Shown here: piece by piece, positions 39,228-48,970 of the stretch
How the letters are laid out: each line of letters opens with the position of its first letter
Position numbering within the stretch: position 1 is the stretch's first letter
Source of the DNA: Streptococcus sanguinis
GTDB lineage: Bacteria; Bacillota; Bacilli; Lactobacillales; Streptococcaceae
Assembly (NCBI RefSeq): GCF_001078705.1
Contig: NZ_CDMW01000001.1
Span: 191,106-255,105 of the forward strand
Direction: 5' to 3'
DNA length: 64,000 nucleotides
Translations under genes and position numbers: made by a program
Notes under the pieces: model-generated
Databases searched by the model: none
What the model saw: the letters and a program-made list of their open reading frames with translations, nothing else
What the model was told of the DNA's origin: nothing

Positions 39228-40022
39228 ATGAACAAACAAACACATGTTGGGCCAGAACCCAAGCATATTTGGCCTTTCTTAGCTTGGACCTTTGGTATTA
39301 GCTGGGGTGCCTGCCTGATTCTGTATATTTTATCTGCCCTGAAGCTGACCAGCGTGGCTGAGCCTTTGGGCTTTGCTCTCTTTTTCATCGCTGGCTCCGG
39401 ACCGACCTTGGGAACTTTTATCAGCCTCAAAATTTCTCATCCTAAGAAGATGCTGGACTTTATCTTTTCTCATGCTAAGGGCTGGTGGATTTATATGCTG
39501 GCCTTCTGTCTGGTTCGGGTTTTGACCCTTTTTATCGCCAATCCTGTATTACCGCCGCTCAATGCCGTTCTGATGTTTCCTCTGGGCTGGACCTATGTCA
39601 CCTTTTTTGGAGGCGGGAACGAAGAGCTGGGCTGGCGGGGCCTCCTGCAGCCGGCTCTGGAGAAAAAATTCTGCTTCCCTCTGGCAACTGTCATCACGGC
39701 TCTGGTCTGGGTGGCCTGGCATCTGCCCCTCTGGCTGATTCAGGGAACAAGTCAAAGTCAGGTTTCTTTGCCCTTCTATCTCTCCTTTGGTATCTTGCTC
39801 TGTTTCTGTCAGGCGGTTCTCTACAAGCAGACGGCCTCTGTCTTTGCCTGCATGGTCTTTCACGGCTGCATTAACTTTGCTCAGGCGACGATTGTCGGCA
39901 GTGCTACAAATGGCGGAAGGTATCTCAGCTTCCAGGCTGCTAATCTGATCATGACCGCCCTGCTGGTCGGCTGGTGGTATTGGAAGGGCAACCGGAAAGG
40001 AGTTCAGAAAGATGCAGGCTAA
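39228..40022 (+). CDS. CPBP family intramembrane metalloprotease, first of a tandem pair
   Basis: A 264-residue membrane protein with about seven hydrophobic segments and the Abi/CPBP core: NEELGWRG (the EExxxR motif), then WHLPLWL and FHGCINF providing the metal-binding histidines. CPBP proteins are relatives of Rce1; in Gram-positive bacteria some confer immunity to bacteriocins or process peptides. The ATG at 39228 follows AAGGAG; an upstream in-frame ATG at 39210 has no ribosome site. It is paralogous to the next gene, most clearly over the first 35 codons. Confidence 0.87.
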   Translation: MNKQTHVGPEPKHIWPFLAWTFGISWGACLILYILSALKLTSVAEPLGFALFFIAGSGPTLGTFISLKISHPKKMLDFIFSHAKGWWIYMLAFCLVRVLTLFIANPVLPPLNAVLMFPLGWTYVTFFGGGNEELGWRGLLQPALEKKFCFPLATVITALVWVAWHLPLWLIQGTSQSQVSLPFYLSFGILLCFCQAVLYKQTASVFACMVFHGCINFAQATIVGSATNGGRYLSFQAANLIMTALLVGWWYWKGNRKGVQKDAG

Positions 40023-40067
40023 AAATCTTGGCAATCGCTCTTCTGCCAAAGAAAAAGGAGTAATCAT

Positions 40068-40814
40068 ATGAAAACACAAACACATGTAGAGCCAGAGACA
40101 AGGCATATCCTGCCCTTTCTGGCCTGGACTTTTGGCATCAGCTGGTCTGCCTGGCTGGCTTCGGCTTTCCTGAGGATTCCTATTATTTCCCAGGTCCTAA
40201 CCATCGCTGGTGCTTTTGGCCCGGCCATTGGAGCCAAACTAGTCTTAGGAAAATCGTTCAAGGAGCTCTTGGCTTCTATCGGATCGGCCCGAAAAAGGAC
40301 TTGGGTCCATCTCTTGATTTTGACAATTCTTTATACCATTTCCATAGTCTTTTGGAGCCCGCTCCTGCCTGGTTTTAGCCTTCTCAGGATTGCCCTGATT
40401 TTTCTCATGACGACTCTTCTGACAGGCGGCAATGAAGAGATTGGTTGGCAGGGCTTCCTGCAGCCAAGTCTGGAGAAGATCCTGCCCTTCCCTTTGGCAA
40501 CTGTAGCAACTGGGTTAATCTGGGCTGTCTGGCATCTGCCCCTCTTCTTTACCCCCGGCAGCAGTCAGGCAGGGACTTCTTTTCTAGTCTTTACTGCCGC
40601 CTGCCTGCTCGCCCGTTTCTGGCTGGCGGCTCTTTACAAGGTCAGTCAGTCTGTCCTCTATTGTGTCCTCTTTCATGGGCTCATTAATACTATTGGTGAA
40701 GGCATCTTTGTAGGCAAGGGAACGGAAAACCCCCTCTTTTTCCTAGGCTATATCTTGATGGCGGCTTACAGTATCTATCTTTGGTATCAAAGGGATCAGC
40801 AAGACAAGGCTTAA
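40068..40814 (+). CDS. CPBP family intramembrane metalloprotease, second of a tandem pair
   Basis: A 248-residue paralogue of the preceding gene, with the same opening (KTQTHVEPETRHILPFLAWT), several membrane segments, WHLPLFF and FHGLINT. In the first core motif the usual arginine is replaced: NEEIGWQG gives EExxxQ. The two glutamates and both histidine motifs remain, so the metal site may be intact while activity or specificity differs. AAAAGGAG precedes the ATG. A 45-bp gap separates the pair, which points to co-transcription. Confidence 0.85.
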   Translation: MKTQTHVEPETRHILPFLAWTFGISWSAWLASAFLRIPIISQVLTIAGAFGPAIGAKLVLGKSFKELLASIGSARKRTWVHLLILTILYTISIVFWSPLLPGFSLLRIALIFLMTTLLTGGNEEIGWQGFLQPSLEKILPFPLATVATGLIWAVWHLPLFFTPGSSQAGTSFLVFTAACLLARFWLAALYKVSQSVLYCVLFHGLINTIGEGIFVGKGTENPLFFLGYILMAAYSIYLWYQRDQQDKA

Positions 40815-40830
40815 AGATATTTTTATGATT

Positions 40831-40859
40831 TTGTATTTCTCCGGCTTTTTTGGTAGAAT
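40831..40859 (+). promoter_or_regulatory. Promoter of the TetR gene
   Basis: TTGTAT (40831-40836) and TAGAAT (40854-40859) are 17 bp apart, 30 bp before the ATG. Confidence 0.65.
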
Positions 40860-40889
40860 AAAGCTATACTAGAAACAAAGGGGGACAGA

Positions 40890-41528
40890 ATGGCGCAGCG
40901 AAAAGACAAATCCCAGGCCATGAGAGAAAAAATTTTAAATACAGCAACCCAGCTCTTTATCCAAAAGGGGTCCGAAAAGACCAGTATGCAGGATATTGCT
41001 CAGACGGCGGGCATCTCCAAGGGGGCTATCTATCATCATTTCAAGTCAAAAGATGAGATTGTCTTTGCGGTGATTAGGAGCCGGCAGGAGCTGATGGAAG
41101 AAGAGATGAAGCAGTGGCTCAAGGCTACGGAAAATCTGACTGGCAGAGAGCAGCTGCAGACCATCCTCAAGTCTAATCTGGAAAGTCAGACAGCCCGGGC
41201 TACGGACGGCATTGTGGGTGAGTATGAGAAGGACGCGGGCTTTATTTTGACCATGATGCGGGACAATCTGCGGATAGGCGCCCCTGTGGTCAGTGACATT
41301 ATCAAAAAAGGGATGGCAGATGGCTCCCTTCAGACCCAGTATCCGGACCAGGCTGCAGAAGTTTTTCTGCTGCTGGTGAATTTTTGGATGCATGGGACCG
41401 TTTTTGAAAGCGATCCTGAAAAACTGCCAGAACGCTTCCATTTTCTGCAGTTTATGATGACCTCGGTCGGTCTGGATATCTTTACTGACGAGCTCCTGCA
41501 GCTCTTTAGCCAGAAAAATAAGGCATAA
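40890..41528 (+). CDS. TetR family transcriptional regulator
   Basis: A 212-residue regulator. The N-terminal helix-turn-helix (about residues 10-56) has MREKILNTATQLFIQKG and TSMQDIAQTAGISKGAIYHH. The C-terminal two thirds form the ligand-binding helical domain and are not assignable to a ligand. It follows the CPBP pair in the same direction with its own promoter, so it may or may not control them; no operator dyad was identified with confidence. AAAGGGGGA precedes the ATG. Confidence 0.88.
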   Translation: MAQRKDKSQAMREKILNTATQLFIQKGSEKTSMQDIAQTAGISKGAIYHHFKSKDEIVFAVIRSRQELMEEEMKQWLKATENLTGREQLQTILKSNLESQTARATDGIVGEYEKDAGFILTMMRDNLRIGAPVVSDIIKKGMADGSLQTQYPDQAAEVFLLLVNFWMHGTVFESDPEKLPERFHFLQFMMTSVGLDIFTDELLQLFSQKNKA

Positions 41529-41529
41529 A

Positions 41530-41580
41530 AAAAGGCGATAGGACAGAACTAAAAAATTTAATTCTGTCCCAGCCTTTTTA
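41530..41580. terminator. Bidirectional terminator between the TetR gene and recD2
   Basis: GGACAGAA pairs with TTCTGTCC, with outer GGC/GCC pairs, and A and T runs on the two flanks. Confidence 0.8.
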
Positions 41581-41581
41581 T

Positions 41582-43948
41582 TTATGTGCTGAATATACTG
41601 TGGATATCTTCCTCGGTCAGGCCGATTAGGGGGTCAATTTTCTGGAAGTTTTCTTCAGTCAGGACATAGTTTTCCACAGGTGTTTTCATTTTATCCACAG
41701 GACTGTGGCCAAGTTCTGGAGGGGACTGAAGGTCTTCAAAACGCTCTCTCAGATAGGTTTTGCGGGCGGTACCGGTGTTTTTGACGGCATAGTCAAAGGC
41801 TACTTTTTCCCCAAGTAAGATCAACTTGCTCTTGGCGCGGGTGATAGCAGTGTAGACCAGATTGCGCTGGAGCATGCGGTGGCTGCTGCGGGTGATGGGC
41901 AAGATAACCACCGGAAATTCACTGCCCTGAGACTTGTGGATGCTCATAGCGTAGGCCAGGCGGATCTTGTACCATTCACTGCGCTGATAAACAAGTTCAT
42001 TGCCATCAAAGTCAATGGTCAGCTCGTCCTGCTTGGAGTCGGTGTACTTAGCAAGCAGCAGGTCGCTGATGTAGCCTAAGTCACCGTTGAAGACATTGCT
42101 TTCAGCATCATTGACCAAGTGGATAACCCTATCTCCTTGGCGATACTGACAGTCGGGAGTTTCAAAGGTCAATTCATCTTTCTCGACAGGATTGATGAGA
42201 TTTTGCATGAGATTGTTAATCTGGTCGATGCCGGCTGGCCCCCGATACATAGGTGCTAATACCTGAACATCTTGAGCTGGGATACCGCTGCGAATGGCAG
42301 CGCTAGCGATTTTTTCAATCATAGGTGGGATATGCTCATTTCTAGCTTCAAAATATGAGCGGTCCGCTTTTTTCTCTGTAAAATCTGCTGGTAAAATGCC
42401 CTTCTGAATCTGGCTGGCCAGTGTGACGATTGTAGACTCTTCGCTCTGCCGATAGATGGTTTCCAGCTTGGTCTGTGGAATAGTCGGTATCTGCAGCAAG
42501 TCCGCCAGTACCTGACCTGGACTGACAGAGGGCAGCTGGTCCGCATCTCCAACAATCAAGAGCTTGGTCTGAGAGGAGATATTGCTGATCAGCTGATTAG
42601 CCAGCCAAGTGTCCACCATGGAAAATTCATCCACAATGATAAAATCAGCATCCAGATAATCATCCAAATGACTGGTATCATCATCTCCAGTCATTCCCAA
42701 GTGGCGGTGGATAGTGGCGCTAGGAAGACCGGTCAATTCATTCATGCGCCGAGCAGCACGTCCGGTCGGAGCTGCTAGCAGAATCGGTAGTTCATTGACC
42801 TTTCGCAGGTCCAAACCGCGAAGTTGGGCGTAGACTGCGATGATACAGTTGATAACGGTAGTTTTTCCAGTTCCCGGTCCGCCGGTTAGGATAAAGACTT
42901 TCTGATTGATAGCCTGACGGATGGCTTCTTTTTGGATACTGTCATAGGAGATGCCGGAGTTCTCCTCCACTTGCTGGATAGCCGCAGTAATGTTATCTGC
43001 GTCAAAGCAGTCTTGCTCTCCTTTTTCCAGCAGACGGACCAGATTACTTTTTATTCCTTCTTCAGCAAAAAATAGGCTGTTTTCAAAAATCTTAGTCTCT
43101 ACATTTTGGACCTTATCTTCCTCAATCAGATGAGCCAGCTCATCAGCGACTAGACTAGGGTCCAGCTCCACTTGGCGTGAGCTTTCTAAGAGCTCGATGG
43201 TATGCTCTAGTAAATCACGAGCTTCGACATAGGTATCTCCCCGCTCCATGGACTGGGTCAGCAGGGTGTGGATAAGGCCAGCCCGAAAACGCTCAGGGGC
43301 ATCACTTTGGATACCCAGTTCTTCTGCCAGATGGTCAGCGATTTTAAAGCCAATCCCCTGAATATCCTCTACCAGCTGATAGGGATATTTTTCGACAATA
43401 TCCAGCGTTTCTTCCTTGTAGGTATCCTGGATTTGAAAAGCTAGCTTATTGGGAATGCCGTAGGCTGCCAGCTTGACTAGTACCATCTCAGTTCCGTAGT
43501 TGAGTCTTAGCTTGGCGACAAAGGCCTCGCGGTTCTTAGCTGCTAAGCCGTTTATCTGGGTCAGCTTTTCCGGCTCTGCTAAAATCTTGTCAATGGTGTC
43601 CTCGCTATCTTCTCCGTATAGTTGGACGATTTTTTGAGCAGTCTTGACCCCGATGCCCTTAAAATGGTCGCTGGAGAAGTATTTTACTAGGCCTTTGCTG
43701 CTGGGTTTGGCACGCTCATAGCGGGAAATTTTCAGCTGCTGGCCATATTTGGGATGCTGGACAAGACTGCCCCAAAAGGTGTAGTCTTCGCCTTCCATGA
43801 CATCTGCCATGGAGCCGGTGACAATGATTTCGAAATCTTCAAAATCTTCAGCATCTGTATCCTCAATATCTAAGAGCAGGATACGGAAAAAGTTGCTGGG
43901 ATTTTCAAAAATAATCCGTTCAATCGTTCCTGAAAAGTAAAATTCCAT
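41582..43948 (-). CDS. recD2: RecD2-type ATP-dependent DNA helicase
   Basis: A 788-residue superfamily 1B 5'-3' helicase not linked to RecBC. The N-terminal extension (about 1-330) holds an OB-like part and helix-hairpin-helix motifs, then come Walker A GGPGTGKTT, motif II in VDEFSMVD, and C-terminal motifs including AMSIHKSQGSEFPVVI and YTAITRAKSKLIL. RecD2 proteins work in repair and replication restart. It is the last gene of a minus-strand run with lepB and rnhC, separated from lepB by a terminator. Confidence 0.95.
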   Translation of the reverse strand: MEFYFSGTIERIIFENPSNFFRILLLDIEDTDAEDFEDFEIIVTGSMADVMEGEDYTFWGSLVQHPKYGQQLKISRYERAKPSSKGLVKYFSSDHFKGIGVKTAQKIVQLYGEDSEDTIDKILAEPEKLTQINGLAAKNREAFVAKLRLNYGTEMVLVKLAAYGIPNKLAFQIQDTYKEETLDIVEKYPYQLVEDIQGIGFKIADHLAEELGIQSDAPERFRAGLIHTLLTQSMERGDTYVEARDLLEHTIELLESSRQVELDPSLVADELAHLIEEDKVQNVETKIFENSLFFAEEGIKSNLVRLLEKGEQDCFDADNITAAIQQVEENSGISYDSIQKEAIRQAINQKVFILTGGPGTGKTTVINCIIAVYAQLRGLDLRKVNELPILLAAPTGRAARRMNELTGLPSATIHRHLGMTGDDDTSHLDDYLDADFIIVDEFSMVDTWLANQLISNISSQTKLLIVGDADQLPSVSPGQVLADLLQIPTIPQTKLETIYRQSEESTIVTLASQIQKGILPADFTEKKADRSYFEARNEHIPPMIEKIASAAIRSGIPAQDVQVLAPMYRGPAGIDQINNLMQNLINPVEKDELTFETPDCQYRQGDRVIHLVNDAESNVFNGDLGYISDLLLAKYTDSKQDELTIDFDGNELVYQRSEWYKIRLAYAMSIHKSQGSEFPVVILPITRSSHRMLQRNLVYTAITRAKSKLILLGEKVAFDYAVKNTGTARKTYLRERFEDLQSPPELGHSPVDKMKTPVENYVLTEENFQKIDPLIGLTEEDIHSIFST

Positions 43949-43973
43949 AGTTTATAGGTTCTTCTTTTAAAAC

Positions 43974-44000
43974 GAACTCAGCTGAAGTTCAGCTGAGTTC
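43974..44000 (-). terminator. Terminator-like palindrome between lepB and recD2
   Basis: GAACTCAGCTGAA pairs perfectly with TTCAGCTGAGTTC around one base, followed on the minus strand by GTTTTAAAAG. Confidence 0.75.
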
Positions 44001-44007
44001 GGTATGC

Positions 44008-44637
44008 TTAATAGGTCTTAAAGGGCAGCAGAGGCCAGAAGCGGAACTTGGCTTCGCCTTGGATTTGTTTTGCTTTGAAAGCACCAACCTGTCGGCTGTC
44101 CTTTGAAACAATCCGGTCGTCACCCAGAAGCAGATATTCATCATCCAGAAGTTTGATGGTGAAGACAGGACTGCCATCTTTGTCAACAGTGAAGGCTTGA
44201 GCCTGAGCAGCGAGTTTTCTGAAAAACTCACCATTATCATCATAATCGTCCCCAGTATAAGTGGATTGGAGCTTGTCTTCTTTGAATTTCTTGATGTAAT
44301 CCGTCAGGTAAGGTTCGTCTGTTTTTTTGCCGTTGATGTAAAGAGTATCATTTTCATACTGAATAGTGTCGCCCGGCATACCGATGACCCGCTTGACAAT
44401 CTCCTTGGTTGTACCGTTATCATCTGTCTCAGTGGCAACAACGATATCAAATCGGTCAATAGACTGATGTTTGAGGACAAGCAGGTATTCCCCATTAGCT
44501 AGCGTAGGGTCCATAGAGTGGCCATCTACCTTTACAGGGGACCAGAGAAAGAGCCGTGACAGGATAATGACAGAGATGAAGAAGAGAAAGAGGCCCCATT
44601 CTTTGAGAAATGAGAGGACAGGATTTGATTTTTTCAT
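44008..44637 (-). CDS. lepB: Type I signal peptidase
   Basis: A 209-residue signal peptidase that cleaves Sec signal peptides at the outer membrane face. One N-terminal membrane segment (about 13-32) is followed by the catalytic serine Ser41 in GHSMDPTL and lysine Lys82 in VKRVIGMPGD. The box LLGDDRIVSKDSR is the usual late motif. It starts 3 bp after rnhC ends, so the two are co-transcribed. Confidence 0.95.
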   Translation of the reverse strand: MKKSNPVLSFLKEWGLFLFFISVIILSRLFLWSPVKVDGHSMDPTLANGEYLLVLKHQSIDRFDIVVATETDDNGTTKEIVKRVIGMPGDTIQYENDTLYINGKKTDEPYLTDYIKKFKEDKLQSTYTGDDYDDNGEFFRKLAAQAQAFTVDKDGSPVFTIKLLDDEYLLLGDDRIVSKDSRQVGAFKAKQIQGEAKFRFWPLLPFKTY

Positions 44638-44640
44638 AGG

Positions 44641-45531
44641 TTACCTTTCTAGAAGTTTTTGTGCTTTTTCAGTATTTTTAAAGTGGAGTTTAGCAGAATG
44701 CTGCAGACCGGCCATTCCATAGGCTTGAAGAATCTGGCTGGCAACATGATCGCTCTTGCTTCCGGCCCCGCTAGGCAGGGTATAGCCTAACTCTTGACTG
44801 AGATTTTCTAGATTTTCCAGAAAGAGGTCACGAGCGATAATAGAGCTGACTGCAACAGCTAGGAACTTTCCTTCAGCCTTTTCAATCAGACTTACCGGAT
44901 TTGGAAAATGGTTTTTTTCCTGCTTTAGGTATTTATTATAGTTTTGCTGGCTGGTAAAGGCATCGATGACGATTTTTTCAGGATTTAGACCTTTTTGCAG
45001 CAGTAGGTAAATAGCTTGATTATGTAAGGCTACCTTGACAGAGACGGCGTTGTAGCCAGAAGCGATGACTTCGTTGTACTTCTCTGGCGATAGGAGCAGA
45101 GCTTGGTGGGCAATCTTTTCTTTCAAGACAGGTGCCAGTTGGCGAATCTTGCTATCGTTTAAGGTTTTAGAATCACCAACACCCAGTTTTCTCAGAAAGT
45201 CGTGCTGGTATGGAGTGACGAAAGAAGCTACGACGGCTAGACCTCCAAAGTAGGAGCCGTTGCCAACCTCATCTGTCCCAATGAGGGCAAAATTCTGAGA
45301 AGCAGCACTAGAACTGGCTTTTTCTGGTTGATGGCCAAAAAAGCCAGCGAAGTGAGCAGCTTTTGCCCCTTGAAAAAGAACTTTTCCGGAGCTAAAGACA
45401 CTGACCGTCGCCTGATCCAGCCGAAAGAAATATTGAATATGCGGGTTCTTGCTGGGAGCCAGCTGGCTCTGATATTTCTCAACAAAAGCCTGAATTTCTT
45501 GCTGTTTGGGACTGAGGGTGATACTTTCCAT
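44641..45531 (-). CDS. rnhC: Ribonuclease HIII
   Basis: A 296-residue type 2 RNase H that removes RNA from RNA/DNA hybrids. The N-terminal substrate-binding domain (about 1-85) distinguishes HIII from HII. The catalytic part starts at [20 protein letters not shown] and includes [10 protein letters not shown] and an aspartate in VIDAF. It is transcribed with lepB and diverges from zapA. Confidence 0.95.
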   Translation of the reverse strand: MESITLSPKQQEIQAFVEKYQSQLAPSKNPHIQYFFRLDQATVSVFSSGKVLFQGAKAAHFAGFFGHQPEKASSSAASQNFALIGTDEVGNGSYFGGLAVVASFVTPYQHDFLRKLGVGDSKTLNDSKIRQLAPVLKEKIAHQALLLSPEKYNEVIASGYNAVSVKVALHNQAIYLLLQKGLNPEKIVIDAFTSQQNYNKYLKQEKNHFPNPVSLIEKAEGKFLAVAVSSIIARDLFLENLENLSQELGYTLPSGAGSKSDHVASQILQAYGMAGLQHSAKLHFKNTEKAQKLLER

Positions 45532-45719
45532 ACCCCCTATTGTACCATAAAAAGGAAAAGTCGAAAGTCATAAGATTAAAAATCTTACAAAAATTTTGTA
45601 GGAGAGCACCGCTGCTTGCTATGTCAAAAAAGATGAAAAAGAAAGTCCCAGTCTTGTTCCAAGTGTTTTAATAACTGACAAAGGGCTTCTTTTTTGATAT
45701 AATACAATGAGGTGATTTT

Positions 45720-46010
45720 ATGGCAAATTTGAATCGATATAAATTTACATTTGGAAACAAGACCTTAACTCTAACAACAGAACACGATAATCTCTTTATG
45801 GAAGAAGTAGAACGGGTAGCAAAGGAAAAATACAAGGCTATCAAAGAGCAGATGCCTGCGGCAGATGATGAAGTCCTGGCGATTTTGCTGGCTGTCAATA
45901 GTCTATCTACTCAGCTGAGCCGCGAGATTGAGTTTGACGACAAGGAAAAAGAACTGGAAGATTTTCGTCACAAAATGCTCAGTGATTTGAGAGAAAAATC
46001 GGGTAAATAG
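45720..46010 (+). CDS. zapA: Cell division protein ZapA
   Basis: A 96-residue FtsZ-ring stabilising protein: NRYKFTFGNKTLTLTTEHD in the globular head, then a coiled-coil tail of about 45 residues rich in E, K and L. It lies 10 bp upstream of cvpA and diverges from rnhC, as in other streptococci. GAGGTGATTTT precedes the ATG. Confidence 0.9.
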   Translation: MANLNRYKFTFGNKTLTLTTEHDNLFMEEVERVAKEKYKAIKEQMPAADDEVLAILLAVNSLSTQLSREIEFDDKEKELEDFRHKMLSDLREKSGK

Positions 46011-46020
46011 AGGAGCAATA

Positions 46021-46572
46021 ATGTTTTCTATTATTATTTTACTAATATTGGCCTGGAGCTTTTATATTGGCTACTCGCGTGGCATTGTTCTGCAGGGCTA
46101 TTATGCCGCTGCGACCATGGTTTCCATGCTGGTGGCTGGAGCTTTTTATAAGAGCTTGGCCAAGTTTATCAGTCTTTGGGTGCCTTATGCCAGTGCGACT
46201 CAGGGCTCTTCGACCTATTTTTTCCCTAGCTCCCAGCTCTTCCAGTTGGACCAGGTTTTTTATGCTGGTTTGGCCTATCTTATTATTTTTACAGCTGTCT
46301 ACATCCTTGGGCGCTTTTTTGGGATTTTTGCGAATCTGATTCCCTATCCCAATAAGCTGGACACCAAATGGTACAATGTGACCAGCGGAGCCATCGCTGT
46401 TTGCATCTCTATTTTTGTTTTGGGAATGTGCCTGACTATTTTAGCGACGGTGCCGATGGAGATGGTTCAGGAGCGGCTTAACAGCAGCTTCATGATTCGC
46501 TTTATTGTCAAGTATACCCCTATCACATCCAATATCCTCAAAGATCTCTGGGTGAATCAAGTTATCGGATAA
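46021..46572 (+). CDS. cvpA: CvpA family membrane protein
   Basis: A 183-residue protein with four membrane segments, starting MFSIIILLILAWSFYIGYSR, where the small residues around GYSRG are family-typical. CvpA was named for a role in colicin V production; in Firmicutes it usually sits between zapA and mutS2 and its function is not settled. GAGGAGCAAT precedes the ATG. Confidence 0.88.
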   Translation: MFSIIILLILAWSFYIGYSRGIVLQGYYAAATMVSMLVAGAFYKSLAKFISLWVPYASATQGSSTYFFPSSQLFQLDQVFYAGLAYLIIFTAVYILGRFFGIFANLIPYPNKLDTKWYNVTSGAIAVCISIFVLGMCLTILATVPMEMVQERLNSSFMIRFIVKYTPITSNILKDLWVNQVIG

Positions 46573-46578
46573 AAGACG

Positions 46579-46610
46579 ACTCAGTTGGCCTGCTAGCTGG
46601 GTTCTTTTTT
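46579..46610 (+). terminator. Terminator between cvpA and mutS2
   Basis: ACTCAGTTGGC pairs with GCTAGCTGGGT and is followed by TCTTTTTT. Some readthrough into mutS2 is likely, because no strong promoter is seen behind it. Confidence 0.7.
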
Positions 46611-46626
46611 ACTAGAAAAGAAAATT

Positions 46627-48960
46627 ATGAACACAAAAATTTTAGAAACCTTAGAATTTAGCAAGATTAAAGAACTGTTTGCTCCCTATCTTTTGACTGA
46701 GCAGGGGCAGCTGGAGCTGGGCCTGCTTTTGCCGACCAGTAAGAAGGAGACGGTAGCTTCAGCTTTTCTGGAAATGACAGATATGCAGCAGATTTTTGTG
46801 CAGCATCCGCACTTTAGTCTGGCAGCGACTCAGGATATTACTGCCTTGACTAAGCGGTTGGAGCTGGAGAGCGACTTGAATATCGAGGAGTTTTTAGCCC
46901 TCAAGCGCGTCTTGGCTGTGACTCAGGAGCTCAAGTCCTTTTATGAGGACTTGGAAAATGTGCACTTGGAAAAGCTGGACCGTCTGTTTGAGAACCTGGC
47001 TGTTTTCCCTAAACTGCAAGGAAGTCTGCAGGCTGTTAATGATGGCGGCTTTATTGAAAGCTTTGCCAGCGAAAGTTTGAGCCGCATCCGCCGAAAAATT
47101 CAAGAAAATGAAAACCAGGTGCGGGAAATTTTGCAGGAGATTCTCAAAAACAAGGGAGAGATGCTGGCGGATCAGGTAGTGGCTAGCCGGAATGGCCGTA
47201 ATGTGCTGCCTGTAAAAAATACCTATCGCAACCGTATTGCTGGTGTGGTTCACGATATTTCTGCCAGCGGCAATACCGTCTATATCGAGCCTAGAGCAGT
47301 TGTCAATCTCAACGAAGAAATTGCTAGTAGTCGGGCGGACGAACGTTATGAAATTCAGCGGATTTTGCAGGAATTATCGGACCTATTCCGTCCCCATGCA
47401 GCTGAAATTGCCAACAATGCTTGGATTATCGGACATCTGGACCTGGTGCGTTCCAAGGCCCGCTTCATGCAGGAGACAGGAGCGGTGGTGCCAGACCTGT
47501 CGGAGGAGCAGGATATCCAACTGCTTAGTGTCCGTCATCCCCTGATTGAAAATGCAGTGGCTAATGACTTGTATTTCGGGCCTGATTTGACAGAGATTGT
47601 CATTACAGGGCCTAATACGGGTGGTAAGACCATCATGCTGAAGACCTTGGGGTTGGCACAGATTATGGCCCAGTCAGGTCTGCCGATTCTGGCGGATAAG
47701 GGCAGCCGCGTCGGAATTTTCAGTCAGATTTCTGCAGACATTGGTGATGAGCAGTCCATTGAGCAGAGTCTGTCAACTTTCTCCAGTCACATGACCAATA
47801 TCGTCTCTATTTTAGAGCAGGTTGATAGTGAGAGTTTGGTCCTGCTGGATGAGCTGGGAGCTGGGACGGACCCACAGGAGGGTGCAGCTCTGGCTATTGC
47901 TATCTTGGAAGATTTGCGGCTAAGGCAGATTAAAACTATGGCGACGACCCACTATCCTGAGCTCAAAGCCTATGGGATTGAGACGGACCGGGTGGAAAAT
48001 GCCAGCATGGAATTTGATACAGATAGTTTAAGGCCGACCTATCGTTTTATGCAGGGAGTGCCTGGCCGCTCCAATGCCTTTGAAATCGCTCGGCGTTTGG
48101 GCTTGTCGGAAGTTATCGTTGGCCATGCCCAAGAGCAGACCAACACAGACAGTGATGTCAATCGGATCATTGATCGCTTAGAGGAGCAGACACTGGAAAG
48201 CCGCAAGCGCTTGGATAATATCCGCGAGGTGGAGCAGGAAAATCTCAAATTTAACCGAGCCCTCAAAAAGCTATATAATGAGTTTAACCGAGAAAAGGAA
48301 ACCGAGCTCAATAAGGCACGGTTGGAAGCCCAGGAAATCGTTGATTTGGCTTTGTCAGAGAGTGAGAGCATTCTCAAAAATCTCCATGATAAGTCCAGTC
48401 TCAAACCGCATGAGATTATTGAAGCCAAGACTCAGCTTAAAAAGTTAGCACCAGAAACGGTTGATTTATCAAAGAATAAGGTGCTCAAGCAAGCCAAGAA
48501 AAATCGGGCGCCCAAGGTGGGAGATGATATCCTAGTCACCAGCTATGGTCAGCGGGGAACCTTGGTCAAGCAGCTCAAGGACGGCCGTTGGGAAGCTCAG
48601 GTCGGTCTTATCAAGATGACTCTAGAAGAGCAGGAATTCAACTTACTAAAAGCTGAAAAGGAGCAGCAGCCTAAGCGCAAGCAGGTCAATGTGGTCAAGC
48701 GGGCCAATACTGCTGGACCAAAAGCCAGACTGGATCTGCGGGGCAAACGCTATGAAGAGGCCATGGAAGAGCTTGATGCCTTTATCGATCAGGCCCTCCT
48801 CAATAACATGGCTCAGGTGGACATTATCCACGGTATTGGGACCGGCGTCATCCGCGAAGGGGTGACAAAATACCTCCGCCGCAACAAGCACGTCAAGTCC
48901 TTCGGCTATGCCCCGCAAAATGCCGGTGGGAGCGGTGCGACGATTGTGATCTTTAAGTAA
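46627..48960 (+). CDS. mutS2: MutS2 family protein
   Basis: A 777-residue protein with core and clamp helices, an ABC-type ATPase (Walker A in [15 protein letters not shown], Walker B in [13 protein letters not shown]), a long coiled coil, a KOW-like segment and a C-terminal Smr nuclease domain ([15 protein letters not shown], then [12 protein letters not shown]). It lacks the mismatch-recognition domain of MutS1. MutS2 suppresses homologous recombination and, in Bacillus, splits collided ribosomes. AAAAGAAAATT precedes the ATG. Confidence 0.96.
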   Translation: MNTKILETLEFSKIKELFAPYLLTEQGQLELGLLLPTSKKETVASAFLEMTDMQQIFVQHPHFSLAATQDITALTKRLELESDLNIEEFLALKRVLAVTQELKSFYEDLENVHLEKLDRLFENLAVFPKLQGSLQAVNDGGFIESFASESLSRIRRKIQENENQVREILQEILKNKGEMLADQVVASRNGRNVLPVKNTYRNRIAGVVHDISASGNTVYIEPRAVVNLNEEIASSRADERYEIQRILQELSDLFRPHAAEIANNAWIIGHLDLVRSKARFMQETGAVVPDLSEEQDIQLLSVRHPLIENAVANDLYFGPDLTEIVITGPNTGGKTIMLKTLGLAQIMAQSGLPILADKGSRVGIFSQISADIGDEQSIEQSLSTFSSHMTNIVSILEQVDSESLVLLDELGAGTDPQEGAALAIAILEDLRLRQIKTMATTHYPELKAYGIETDRVENASMEFDTDSLRPTYRFMQGVPGRSNAFEIARRLGLSEVIVGHAQEQTNTDSDVNRIIDRLEEQTLESRKRLDNIREVEQENLKFNRALKKLYNEFNREKETELNKARLEAQEIVDLALSESESILKNLHDKSSLKPHEIIEAKTQLKKLAPETVDLSKNKVLKQAKKNRAPKVGDDILVTSYGQRGTLVKQLKDGRWEAQVGLIKMTLEEQEFNLLKAEKEQQPKRKQVNVVKRANTAGPKARLDLRGKRYEEAMEELDAFIDQALLNNMAQVDIIHGIGTGVIREGVTKYLRRNKHVKSFGYAPQNAGGSGATIVIFK

Positions 48961-48970
48961 GAGGCCAGAA

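Noticed and set aside
39485-39874. 129-codon frame within the first CPBP gene
   Set aside because: It is a shifted-frame shadow of a gene with clear membrane and protease motifs.
39549-40106. 185-codon minus-strand frame across the CPBP pair
   Set aside because: It runs antisense through both CPBP genes, with no ribosome site or domain.
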